Below are positions 23,080 through 34,754 of a stretch of DNA of 64,000 nt, piece by piece (position 1 is the first letter of the stretch; each line of letters opens with the position of its first letter). The stretch spans positions 26,972,951-27,036,950 of the forward strand of contig OX388311.1 of NCBI GenBank assembly GCA_947579605.1, given 5' to 3'. Source of the stretch: Athripsodes cinereus. Taxonomy: Eukaryota; Arthropoda; Insecta; Trichoptera; Leptoceridae. Under the pieces are notes generated by a model that saw only the letters and a program-made list of their open reading frames with translations, was not told where the DNA came from and ran no database searches. The position numbers and the translations under genes are program-made.

Positions 23080-26000
23080 GATTGTTTGACTTTAAAATAT
23101 TTGTAAGACTTTTTCTGAATATCTAGAAAGCTAGTCATTCCAAAACTCATATTGTTAGATTATTCCATATTTAAGGCAAAATTTAAACAAGAATATTTGA
23201 ACTTCTCCATCCTCCAAACATCTAAATAAGTGTTTAAAATCCTATATTAAGTGACCATTAATCATGAGGGAAGAAAATAAATCAAAATCCAAATGAATTT
23301 TGTTACCTTAAACAAAAAAAAAGGAAAATGTGTTGGAATAATATAGGTACCTCAAATTTGAAAGGGCGCAAAAGAAAGAAATGAATTTAGGTCAAGAGTG
23401 CACTCGAGTATTTTATGGACATTTTAAAAAATAACTGAGATATTGAAGCAGTCAAAGTAATGAATTTAATGATATAAAATAGAAAATAAATTTGAAGAAT
23501 AAAATGAATCGAAAAAAAATACTGGAAGTAAAAATTTCTTAGATATATTGTCATGTAGACACAGGATTAATTTAATTCCCAATTTCACAACGTTATAGTA
23601 AATCATTGTTGAAAATCGAATTTAAGTTCTATGGCGATCACTCGAGAGGGTGTTCCTTCCAGAACCCTCCGGAAGAGATCCATACCCGCCCTATTCCGGT
23701 CCATTCTCTAATGTTGCGTAACAAAGATTAGTCTAAATGTTTTTCCAGTTTTCCCTGAAAAAAGATAGAACTGGCTTTATTTTTTTAGTATCTTTCTCTA
23801 GTCTGTTACATACCAACGTTTAAGTTTGCACGTTTTGACAATATTAGCTCTTTATGAAGTTATTAACGTAATAAGCTTGTAAATGGAAACTATAAAGAAA
23901 AAGCCACGGATTATAATACACAGGTTATTAAGTATGAAGTTATATGATATAATTATAATACAGAGCTCTATTCCGGCTGTTAGTTGACGGTGTTGCGAAA
24001 CTATGGGTGAGCGTTAAGCGGTTGAAATGAATCCCCAATAATCACATCATAAGCGTGACAACGCAGGTGTGTAATATGACATGACATCGTTTCCTATCTC
24101 GCAATTCCTATGCTACGACATTATACAGAACAGCAGTTCACTAATAGTGGATACTTAGTACATAATACAATAAATATCATACACATTCAGTAGCAGAGAG
24201 AATATAAGTGAGACACACGGTGTTTTGATCATAATAGTGAAATCATAATCTCAGAAAGCGATAACATGTGCTTATGTATAACACAATATTACAATCTATT
24301 CTTATGTTCTTTGACTAGGACGTGCCAATGTCTACGAAATTATATTCGTTTTCACATGACAAGAGAAGCAAATTGTTTCGATAAATTAATCAAACGTTTC
24401 TTCAAGTTTAATAACTTTAGTTATTAACAAATACGAGTATATAGAGAAATTGTGTGTTGCAAAAAAATGGATATATCAACCTCAAATGATGTAAAATATT
24501 TACCAAAATATTGATAAAATTAGGTTTATTAAGTAAAAATGTACTAAATTTATGCAATAAGTGCTCATGGATAATACATAAAGTAAAGCACAAATGTTTA
24601 CGAGTTATTAAAAATACAATATGTTAATACGATCAAACAAGAGGCAAGCGATCTCCTGCATCCCGAAGTGCCCCTAAAGCTGAAAACTGAATAATATATA
24701 GCGTTACTAAGAGATATAATGTAATATATACGTCTAATTTCCATTCTTCGCTCTCGGATGATGATAATAATAATGTTATATTGTGTACGATAACAATGTA
24801 CCCATAGTATGTAAAGTACATACGTACACTGAATTATACACCATTCCCAGTCAGGTTATATTGAAATATTAAATTTGAAATACTTACCTTAATGAAGTCT
24901 TATAAAGCAGTTAGGGGAAAGCGATAAATTAAAATTTAATAAGCTATAGGATTTATACTGCCAACTACTTGAGAGCTTTGCATACTAAATGATCTAGACA
25001 AAATTTACAGTATCAAATATATGCACAAATGTTTGTTTTATAATACACAAAAGTTTAACGATTAAGCGTAATTTTATCCTCTATTATAGAAGTCTAAATA
25101 CAGCCAACTTAACAACTTGTATAAATACGACCAATAATTCTTAGTATGATGTTCTTCTAAAATTTCTGTTGATCCGCACAGCGTACTTGGGTGTATTTTT
25201 TTTTAAATCAACTTATTGATAGGAGAACTTTTAATCTAATAGATTCCTAAACTACTTAAGGATGTCGTTAAATAGTAACACTATTTATGCAATGACTATC
25301 TAAAATTCAATACTAGGAATAAAAACAGAAATTTCATTCAGAGAAAAGAAGTGAAATAAAATCAGGTTATCCATCAAAGTCAAAAACTCACACAAAGAAT
25401 AAACGGAATATTTTTTGCAGATCTTAAATAACTTATAACAGATGAATGGTTTTATGAATGATTGATTTTCAGATTACATATTTTGAATAATAATAATCCT
25501 TGGTTATGATGTACTCGTAAAATGCAACGAGAATATTTCCAAAGGGATACAATAAAAAAAGTATTAGAGAAAAGTACATACAAAGCGTTGCGCAAATGAT
25601 TGAAAGAAAAGAAAATCGAATATTTAAAAACATATATATAATATTGAATATGATAGTGGAAACAAATAACAATCGTGTAAACGCCAAAAATCTTAGATGT
25701 ATTAATTTTCATGTTACATTTGTAACAATGAATCAATCACATAAACAATCATGATAATAATAAAAAGCAAAAAATAATGGAATTAAATTATCATAGTTAA
25801 ATGAGTTCTGGTTGTGTAACAAATAAATTCGCTATAATGAAATTTATACATATTATTGAAAGGCAAATTCTGTGTGATAATTTATTCAATTATTTATTTT
25901 GTGACAACTCAAAATCATTCAGAGATATTTACAAAAGTATAAACTCATTTAAGGCATTCCACCCAGTACAAGTGATTTGTGAAAAAGTATAAATAAAACT

Positions 26001-26940
26001 CTTCTAAAATTGAAAGCCACTCAGGAGAAATACGAACATATACGTGATGGCACGAAGTTATACAAGCGAGGCAGTAAGAAATTTGAATGTAGAAAGACGT
26101 CAACTTCATATTATTCTGTATACTAACACTCTCGTGAGATGAATGTAAACCATACTATAATAACTCTAAGAAAAGTGTTATGCACACGTCTATAGACAGG
26201 TTGACATCTTTGAGGTTGGCATCAATGGAAAATGAAAACGTTGTGTGTAAAATATTAATATTGACGGCAATACGAAAGCCTTCAGGATTTTCAAAAGATT
26301 ATTATAAATAGAATACACACGTAAAAGTAAATTACGCCGACTGAAAATATCTTTAATATTAAAAATGTTTCGAATATAATATTATTGTGTGCATAACAAT
26401 TTTGTATTTCATTTCAAGTCAAAAAAGTTTACACAACATCAAATGTGTGACATTAACATACATATTGTTAAAGAAAATATTATGTGTATTGTAAGTACAG
26501 ATTCACTATAAACTGCTTATGACAAAGAGAACATGAAAGTTTGAAGAGAATATAGCAAATACAAAAGTAGTAGTTTATTATAACTGTTCATGATTGTCGC
26601 AAAGAATAAAAGAGGAAATTGGAAGAAAACACAATGTGTCATAAACAGTATGGGAGAAGTGAAATAGTTAAATGTTAACGCCCACGTATGAGAAGTAGAC
26701 TGAATTTTAAAAATCAATTTCTAATTTCAAAACAACTGGTAAAGTTCTATTAAAGATGAAAAATATTCGATTTCATTAAATATTTTCATTTAATTAATTA
26801 AATTCTGACCTACAGATCTAGTGGATCCGTTATATAAGACGATTTATTTTAATCTGATTTTATTCAATATCACCAACAACAAAAAACTTTACATTATTTA
26901 AGATAATCTACTTATTTAGTATTTCGAATTAGACTTTATT
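23080..26940. other. Gene-free AT-rich stretch
   Basis: The frames at 24633-24821, 25452-25736 and 25801-25992 are not recognisable and their amino-acid content follows base composition. A small GC-richer patch at 23632-23705 (ACTCGAGAGGGTGTTCC and what follows) is unexplained. Confidence 0.45.
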
Positions 26941-26943
26941 AAT

Positions 26944-27018
26944 AGTAGCGAGCCGGTTAAAATTACTTTACGCTAGCCTGACGATGAAGCGGAAGCTCTT
27001 GAAAGCCGGCTCGCGACT
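26944..27018 (+). ncRNA. Hammerhead-like motif with an outer inverted repeat
   Basis: Core CTGACGA (26978-26984, CUGANGA with N=C); a U; helix II GAAGC and GCTCTT around GGAA with one bulge; GAAA (27001-27004); self-complementary GCCGGC as helix III; TC as the cleavage dinucleotide (27011-27012); then GCG. Helix I is weak, with only two clear pairs next to the core. An outer inverted repeat, AGTAGCGAGCCGG (26944-26956) against CCGGCTCGCGACT (27006-27018, 12 of 13 pairs), overlaps helix III and could compete with it. It is related in layout to the other three motifs but is the least certain to be active. Confidence 0.55.
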
Positions 27019-27019
27019 T

Positions 27020-28820
27020 ATACAGTCACAATGGAAGAACTAAATTTAAGTGTTACTTAACATGAACATTCACCAAAAACCGTCGGTCGGAAATATCGAC
27101 TTTAAAAAACTTTGAATTATGTGAAGTAATAAAAAAATATGTTAAAGATTTCATGTATTAAAAAATCTTTGAATGAAAATACTCTCATCATAAACTAGTA
27201 ACAAGACTTGATACAAGTTACAATAAATTAATTTCCTTGAAAATTTTCAGACTAAATAAATATTAAGATCCATCGAGATGAATTTAATTAAAATTTCATC
27301 GGGAAACTTTGTAAAGTAAAAACGATCACCCCTTCATTCTAACTAGTTGAGAGAACTCTCCGATTGAATTACATACTAGAAGAGATGCACTTAACTTTTA
27401 AATGAAAAATAAAATCTATCTCCAACGATGAACTCTCGTTTCGTTTTCTTATCGCTTACTTACTTGAAATCAAACTGAAACGATCTCATGACTCAACTAC
27501 AAGAGTGTTGATATCATAATTTAGAAGTAACGTTGAAGACATTTTTACAGCTCTTTGAAAAGAAAAACCTGTACCAAAAAAACAAACTTCATCAGTATTT
27601 CTACGTGCCTGTTTTACTTAACGGTTATTAAGGCATAATCTTTGATTCAAATTCAATACGCACATTGCTTTTATAACTATGATGGCTGGGTACCAAATAA
27701 CACCTATGTATTATTGTTGTTGAGCTCTTGCGTGAAAACTAAAAGGAAAACATATTGAAAAAGTAAAATCGAGAAACGTGCAGATGTGTTTCAAGTAGGT
27801 AATTGTGAAGTATGCACCTGCCGGTAAATAAATACCCCGACTGCTATATCTTAAGGGTGAGTCGTAGATAGAGATTACGTAAAATAAAAACAAGATGTTA
27901 ATAGAAAAAAAAATTACTCTATTGGTATAATAAATAAATAATTATTTGTACACAATAGTAGATTTCCATAACTGCATAATTTGATAAAATATGTCGGTTT
28001 AACTTGATTCAGTATCATTACGCATTATTGTTAAGAGGAATATATAAAATGTTCACTTCATTCCGATAGATCTGTTTAATACCAGAAGACTTGCTACAAT
28101 ATTATATTTTTTTTTTTTCTTCATTTATGGCATAGCATCCTACGAGGATGATTTGTGCCAATATAATATTATACATGTATCAAATTTAAACGCTGACAGT
28201 TTTATTATTTTTTACCATTGAAAATCTCACAGAATCTCTTGTGTATTTTTAATACAGAAAAATGTGCTGAGTAATTTATATGAAACGTTCAATGAATAAT
28301 AATACATAGTTAGAAGAAGTATCCGCATCAAAAATTACAGTAGTTTAGAGTATGAACTACTCTCTGCTTTTGAAACTCGTAGAACATTCGAAAACTCACA
28401 AATTTATTTTTTGTCCGCGATTTTACGGAATGAATCATTCGATTTCAATAATAATAGTACATAAATATAAAATAATAATACAAAAATGTGAGTACGTCCT
28501 CTCTCCAGGTTTAAAAGTTTTAACGATGATGTATGTAAATGTAAGGAGTTGTTAGAGAACTGAACAAAATAATATAAGTATTCAATTCATAATAATAAAT
28601 GTACCTACAAGAGGCAATATAACAAGATGTTAATCTACTACAAAGAGCTTACCTTTGCCCTATACACAATGTGAAAAATATTACGCCTCCTACGCTTCTA
28701 TACCCACCACATTTATAATGCTCGTAATACAAACTGATGAAGTATTTGCCTCTTAATTTTTTTAAAGCAAAAAATTGTAACAATATAGTCCGGTTTTCAT
28801 ATAATAATAAATTCAAATCG
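27020..28820. other. Gene-free AT-rich stretch
   Basis: It contains a long T run near 28110-28124 and unrecognised short frames (27711-27893 minus, 28352-28555 plus). No supported feature. Confidence 0.45.
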
Positions 28821-28824
28821 TTAA

Positions 28825-28892
28825 TGACGATGATGATGATAGTGATAGACTGATGGTTTTAGCGCCATCTAACAGTCCTTAAACCATCTCAA
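28825..28892 (+). repeat. Family F dispersed repeat
   Basis: It begins with a GATGATGATGAT run, then GGTTTTAGCGCCATCTAACA, GTCCTTAAACC and ATCTCAAGGGTG. The same blocks occur at 37831-37868 (plus) and 61935-62007 (minus). The 5'-truncated retrotransposon at 28895 begins immediately after it. Confidence 0.65.
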
Positions 28893-28894
28893 GG

Positions 28895-29482
28895 GTGTTG
28901 GTTGATTGTAGTTTTTATTTTGCTTTTGAAGTTGTTGGAAACATATCTACTACAGCTAAAAGGTTGGTGCACTCTGCTATCTTAGTGCCAACACTCATGT
29001 ATGCAAGTGAGACGTGGACATGGTTAAAGAAGGTTGAAAGTGGCATAAATGCAGTAGAAATGAGATCGTTGAGAAGGATTTGGGTTAAAAGTCTGAGAGA
29101 TCGTGTGCGTAACAGTAATATACAAAAGGAATGTGGAATGAAAGTTGGTGTGGTTACAAGGATGAATGTAAATAAGTTACGATGGTTTGGGCACGTGGAA
29201 AGAATGAATGAGGACAGAATGACCAAGAAGATATATTTGGCTGTGAGGAATGGTGCTCGAAGACGTGGACGTCCGAGAATCAAATGGCTAGATCATTTAA
29301 ATCAAAACCTACAAGACGGTAACGTGTTGAGCACATTGAACAGGAGATCATGCATGAGGAATTGTATGACAGTGACGGAAGCGAAAGATGTATGCAAGGA
29401 TTGAAGGAAGTGGCGCTCGATCCTTTCTGCCTACCCCGCAAGGGAAGCGGCGTGATGGTATGTATGTATGTACGTATGTAAG
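28895..29482 (+). pseudogene. RTE-like non-LTR retrotransposon, C-terminal part and 3' tail
   Basis: A 169-codon frame (28895-29404) encodes the region after the reverse transcriptase core of a non-LTR retrotransposon. Recognisable blocks are LMYASETWTW, AVEMRSLRRI, NKLRWFGHVERMNEDRMTKK, RRRGRPRIKWLDHL, RRSCMRNCM, and EAKDVCKD. In-frame TGA at 29402-29404 is followed by RKWRSILSAYP and a true-looking stop at 29453-29455. The related copy at 53702 has an AGA arginine at that codon, so the TGA is a mutation, not the end of the gene. After the final stop comes GTGATGGTATG and a TATG/TACG simple-repeat tail (to about 29482), a typical RTE-type 3' end. Endonuclease and catalytic YADD regions are missing, so this is a 5'-truncated dead copy. 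Homology begins near 28920; the first codons are probably not element sequence. Confidence 0.85.
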
Positions 29483-29867
29483 TTGTTGGAAGGTTAGTAC
29501 ATACATATATAGATGGCACTATTCACAACAACAGACCTCACATTACCTTAATTTACAAAAATGCAGAACACACGTACATAACAGACACTCCTGTTTCAAA
29601 CGTCAACAATATACTTATGACTTATGACCATCATAGAAAAGTCAGGAATTAAACGGAATTGCAGAAAGAAAAAACCAATAAAAAAACAACATAATGATGG
29701 AACAGATAACGTTGCGCAATGGGCGAGTTTATAACTTACGGTGCAATGTGATTGTTAGTACAGAGGAAAAATAAAACCAACCGATTAAATTTCTAGTTCC
29801 TTGTCTTTTTGACGTTTTCTCATTATTGAACGGGGTATTTTAAATTAACGGGGTATTCAAAATATCC

Positions 29868-30116
29868 CGTGGAGCACCCGGTAAAGAATTGGTCTCCCAC
29901 TCTTCTGCGTAAGTTTTCGAGTGTCCTGTAAAAGGCAGGTGTTCGAAAAAATTGAGACATTTTACATCTTAAATTCAGCGATGAGGTTTGCCACCCATCC
30001 TGAATGTCTTGATTTTATATTGGCACGGAGAGGACAGTTAGCATGTTTCTTACATGCAGCTGATCTGCTGGCTACCCCACTTGTGGGATGTGCCGTGATG
30101 GTATAATAATAATAAT
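29868..30116 (+). repeat. Family A repeat, best-preserved copy
   Basis: Reference copy for the family: CGTGGAGCACCCGGTAAAGA, ATTGGTCTCCCACTCTTCTG, GTAAGTTTTCGAGTGTCCTG, TAAAAGGCAGGTGTTCG, CATTTTACATCTTAAATTCA, GCGATGAGGTTTGCCACCCA, TCCTGAATGTCTTGATTTTA, GGCACGGAGAGGACAG, TACATGCAGCTGATCTGCTG, GCTACCCCACTTGTGGGATG, TGCCGTGATGGTATAATAAT, with an (ATA)n tail. The last 35 or so bases match the 3' end of the RTE-like copies at 29430-29463 and 53860-53893. A 61-codon frame (29921-30106) is accidental, because other copies do not keep it open. TTTTCGAGTGTCC is a weak B-box lookalike, so a tRNA origin is possible but unproven. Confidence 0.8.
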
Positions 30117-30119
30117 TTT

Positions 30120-31880
30120 AAATTATAAATTTCAGGCAATTTTTTTGAGTATCCTGCAATTTTAAGAAAATATTTTTAACTAATAGAGCATAAATACACG
30201 TGGTAGACACATGGCTGAAGAAAATGGGAATTTTGGAATCTATGTATCGTTTAATTCCAAAAATACCATGACACCGCAATAGCTCTAACACGAAATAGTT
30301 TTTGAACTTCTACCTGGAACTTTGATAAGATCTTTGCTACACCATAATAATAATAAAGAAAAAGTAAAAAGAATTGCCAAGTTAGTCGAAAGAGCAGACA
30401 CGCCACGAACATAATATGGAGACATATTAGAGATTATAAAAGTTTTCCTTTCCCTTATATCGGATAATTAATTTATCAAACATATCTGAAGTAGCAATTT
30501 GTACAAACTTAAATCTATAATAGCATCAAAGCGCTGATTCCTGATATTATTTTCATTTCCAATATTTCGGTAGCAAGAAATATTTTAAATACGTTAGTAA
30601 TTCTCCTCTTACAAATTGATTAGTTTAGCGAACCCTTTGGTCAAAAATGTATTTTGTTGTTCGTTTTGTAAAAAAAGTAGGTATATAAAAGTAACAATAG
30701 CTTAAATATCTCAATATTAGTGGGATACGTAATTGATTAAATGCACGTATCGTAGTTTTCGTGTCATCAAAGATGACACATACTGAAGATGTGTGACATA
30801 CCTATCTGATGGCTAGCAAGCATGCTGTATGACGACTTTTATATCCACTCTATTAATTTATTAAAAATATTATTAAAACAAATTGTTTTTTGTTGTTATT
30901 GACCTTATGATTTTTTTTAATAATAAACTAACGGTTTCAGTATACAATTACAGGAAATAATTTATCATTGAGTGCTTAAACATATTTGTAGTGTAGAATA
31001 GTGAAAAGACCACAGGTCACAATAATGCAAACTCATTCTATGCAAAAAAATGAATAAAACAGTTCGCTCGACAAAAATTGTATCAGACGGAAGAACACCT
31101 GTTATTATTGTAACAGGGTCACACAATGCTATTGTGTACTACTACTAATAGAGCAACCAGGAAGAGACGAAAGTTGCAGTGAGAGATAGAGTTTGAAAAA
31201 CACTGTATCTCATTATAAGCCCCGAGTCCAGTCCTTCCCTCCCAATCCATCTCTGTCGACACAATTTATGGATGGGATGCGGCACACTGACAATTAGAGT
31301 TGGGAATAACGGCTCTTTGAAAATAATGGAACGTAAGCGACTGTTATTTATTTATATTCTGTTATTAGAAAAGCTACCGTTATCACCCCCCCCATAAAAA
31401 AAAAAAAAAATTACCTGGTTGTGTTCAAATTTTTTTTATCTGGCGACGAACAATAATAAGATACGCAAGATTAAACGCGCAAATAAAAAAGAAGTCATTT
31501 TAGATCTTAAACTCAGCGATGAGGTTTGTCCCCCATCCTGTCTTATTTTTTTGTCTGGCAACTTTTCTAATAATAATATAAATAGTTATAATTAAAAGAT
31601 TAAAATAATCTCTTTTAAATTACATCAATAATAAAATTAATATAGTAAAAGATTTTTTTACTATATTAATTAGATTAAAAGTTTTTAATTTAATTTTATG
31701 AAAAATAAACATGTAAAATCATGTGGAGATAGTCCTTTGACCACTCAGGTGATAAAAGGGTTATGAATAATTATCTACCCGTATCTCGAACTCATAATAC
31801 TTTTGTGTCAATCAACAGATGTCCGTAGTAGTACCGTTTTGAGGCGAAAAAAAGAACGCGTTCCTTTTCAAATAATACCT
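30120..31880. other. Gene-free stretch with homopolymer runs
   Basis: A C8 run is followed shortly by a long A run at about 31387-31411. A moderately GC-rich segment at 31218-31310 is unexplained. Confidence 0.45.
31490..31562 (+). repeat. Family A central fragment
   Basis: It contains CATTTTAGATCTTAAACTCA, GCGATGAGGTTTGTCCCCCA and TCCTGTCTTATTTTTTTGTC, then GGCAAC. Both ends of the family are absent. Confidence 0.6.
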
Positions 31881-31892
31881 AAATATTATTTT

Positions 31893-32072
31893 CCATACTA
31901 AATTGTATCACCGCGTGATTTGGAACGTCATTGGTAATACCTAACCGGTCGTCCATAGTAAAATGTATGGCGGTGTGATAAGTAACACTATTATTAATAT
32001 TTAAGTGATTTCCCATACAAAATTTGATATCTGTGATAATTCACGTCGTTCGGAACGAAGTAGCGGGTCGTC
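31893..32072 (+). repeat. Degenerate 60-bp tandem repeat, three units
   Basis: CCATACTAAATTGTAT (31893), CCATAGTAAAATGTAT (31953) and CCATACAAAATTTGAT (32013) start at exact 60-bp intervals. Within the units GTGAT, GTAATACCTAA or TTAATATTTAA, and GGTCGT or GATTTC recur at matching places. An AATAATACCTAAATATTATT block just before the first unit looks like the tail of an earlier unit. The units have diverged strongly. Confidence 0.6.
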
Positions 32073-32074
32073 GT

Positions 32075-33635
32075 CAGAAATCACTCGATAATAGGGTGAT
32101 GTGATATATCGATATTCTGCTACCAAGCTTCATAAAAATAATTTAATATATCATGCGTTCCTCGTTATAACGACCAACTCTACTGACAATGCTGCTTCGC
32201 TTGAAATATTATAATGAAAATTAACCAGCTTACGGGGGTATTAACGGATTATGTCAAGTGTGTTTCCCACAAAGCAGGTCTGCACAATCTGATATTTCAC
32301 AATTCAATTATTCCTTTCGCACACGATTAATAAAGTTATATCACACGATAACGATATAATACTACGAAAAATATTCTCTTAAAAGACTTATACTTTTTTG
32401 GGTATAAAATAGATTACTGTCATTTTATTAAAGGGTATTTTTTATTTTTTTTATTTATTCTGTATTATGCATTGATTCCAAGCAATTACAAACACAATTG
32501 CATGAACATTTATTAAATATAATCAATGTACACGGGGCGAGTTTACACGTAGATTTAATTTGATAATAGCCCACAAAAAAGAAAGATTTTCATAGAAGTA
32601 TTTAAAACATATTTAAAACTTTGAGTAAAAAATGTAAAGTTAAAAAAAAATTAAAGTTTATAAAAAATAAAAAGTGAATATTACAAATTTAAACAGGAAA
32701 ATAAATACCTATATATTCATCAAAAATTAAAGGAGTTGTTTTATGCAACCACTATACCATCTAACCGAGTAGAAGTAGGCAGTAATTGTAAGACTTAACA
32801 AATTGTGTTATTTTAGTCATCAAAACTCCCCACGGAAGTATGGGGCGGAAACATGCCTCCTTAACATAATCCATGTTTATACTATGTTGTACAAAGAAAA
32901 AACGGTAAAGCATATGAATGGTTAATCGCAAACGCGAAAAGTACACAAATGAGACAATTATGAAATGTTTAATTAAATTATGAATATTAATCAACTGATA
33001 CCTCATCTGCAAAGCAAACAGATTGTGCAAGCTCCCTTTAGTAGAAAGCAGAATAGGAGTCCCAATGTCTACGAAACGCTTCAGGCTGGTTTCAGTGCAT
33101 TTTGCCCATAGTACGCTCAAAAATCCCATCTACTCACTTAAGTATGTGTGAAAAATCAATTAAAATGTATAGACAACGTATAGACGTCTTGGTTAGTTAT
33201 AAAACGGAAATCTGTCCGATAATAAAAAAATATCGCTGATGCTCTCTCAAGATATCCGTAGAGCATAGTAAAAAAATTGAATCTATGCAAAATTAATGCG
33301 ACCAAGAAATGATTAAAACATAAAGCAAAGCGGATGGTTCGTGGAGATAGCTGAAAATGTACGCGAGATCAAACATTATGAATTGGAGATACCTATCCTA
33401 TCATACATACTCATTAAAACATACGGAGTAGACAGTATATTATTATAATATAACGATATGTATGTAGGTTCCTCTGACACAGGACTCGGGTGGGTGAAAT
33501 TAGTTATCACCTGAAACATAATGTAGCTCGTTTATAAATATGTTTGAATTCTTGAATTAAAAGTTTGTGTTGGAAATCGAGTTCTTCCACATGATCATTT
33601 AAGTTAATTATTTTCATTAATTATTTTTCCATTGT
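32075..33635. other. Gene-free AT-rich stretch
   Basis: A 122-codon minus frame (32761-33129) starts MGFLSVLWAK. It shows no motif I recognise and no coding-like composition contrast, so I leave it uncalled. Confidence 0.4.
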
Positions 33636-33670
33636 AATGGCGTGATGGTATGAATGATGAATAAATGAAT
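33636..33670 (+). repeat. Isolated LINE/family A 3' tail
   Basis: GGCGTGATGGTATGAATGAT, then GAATAAATGAAT, is the terminal block and simple-repeat tail seen at the 3' ends of family A and of the RTE-like copies, with nothing recognisable upstream. It looks like an extreme 5' truncation. Confidence 0.45.
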
Positions 33671-33767
33671 TAATATTTTTGTTATCGAACTATACCGTTG
33701 TTAGTTAAGAAAAAGGAAAAAAAATTGCTTCTACATAACAAAAACATTGACCGGCTTTATAGATCCT

Positions 33768-33870
33768 CAATGGCCCGCTGGTAAGAAAATTTTGGTTTGA
33801 ATGTGCAGATGATCAAGAGTCTACGACTCCTGATACATCTCTGAATTAGGTGAGTCTCGTCCTCAATACT
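33768..33870 (+). repeat. Family D dispersed repeat
   Basis: It has TCAATGGCCCGCTGGTAAGA, AAATTTTGGTTTGAATGTGC, AGATGATCAAG and AGTCTACGACTCCTGA in the same order as the reverse copy at 16920-17036. The following GTGAGTCTCGTCCTC may also correspond to that copy's GTGGGTCTCTCTG. Confidence 0.65.
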
Positions 33871-34667
33871 TCTAGATAAAGCGTAATGCTTGGGGCATAC
33901 TTCAGACGATACTAAAAAAGATAATAGGCCAATATGTTACACTTTGTATAATATCATGTCACCAAACTATCAAATTATATTTATGGCGAAGTATTGAAAT
34001 TTTCATATCTTTGAATAATTAAATTTATATTGAAACGATAGATATTCATATTATAACCTCGATGCTGTACAACAAGGTCTAAAATTGGTTATTTAGACAA
34101 TATATTACAGGATTAAAGCTGCTGGTATGAAATATACTATTCAGACGGTGCTGTGTTTCATAAGAGATGAATTTTATGATAACATACATGTACCAGTACC
34201 TACATTATTAATGACAGCATTATTATTATTATGCTAGCTCTATTAGATGTCAAGTAGTGCTCGGCAGGCACTAGTATTCTCAGTTATAGTACATATTATA
34301 CTACCATCAGATATATGAACAATGTTTTATATAATAACAATAACACAAAGCAAACAAGATACCTACACATATCTATTATATTATCCACACATTCATCGGT
34401 TGTATCTGAAATTAACCACTTGTGAAGTTGGCACACCAGGTAAGTATATAAACATATTTATACATATTATGGAAATTAACATTTATGTTAATCTATTAAA
34501 TAATATTTGAGAATGTCGTATCATTATAAGTTTGTAAATATGTATTTCAGCAGCTATTACTTGGCAGGTTTATTAATACGGAAACTAATTTATAATATTT
34601 TGTGAACTCCAAATCTATTAGATACGTTCTAGGATAAAAATTAATGCCTAAACGTATTTTACGTATT

Positions 34668-34750
34668 TACTACTACTACTACAATACAATCACACCATAT
34701 CCTACGAGTGATAGCCAGCAGACCAGCTGAATGTAATAAACATGCAAACA
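34668..34750 (-). repeat. Family A 3' end, reverse
   Basis: The plus strand reads TACTACTACTACTACAATAC, AATCACACCATATCCTACGA, GTGATAGCCAGCAGACCAGC, then TAATAAACATGCA. This is the reverse complement of the family's CATGTTTATTA, GCTGATCTGCTGGCTACCCC, ATGCCGTGATGGTAT and (TAG)n tail. Confidence 0.65.
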
Positions 34751-34754
34751 AACA

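Noticed and set aside
29921..30106. 61-codon plus-strand frame inside the best family A copy
   Set aside because: Other family A copies do not keep this frame open, and the translation follows the repeat's nucleotide blocks. It is an accidental frame.
30782..30812. CTGAAGATG followed by a possible hammerhead
   Set aside because: No GAAA with helix II and helix III follows at the right spacing.
32761..33129. 122-codon minus-strand frame
   Set aside because: No recognisable motif and no compositional contrast with flanking DNA.
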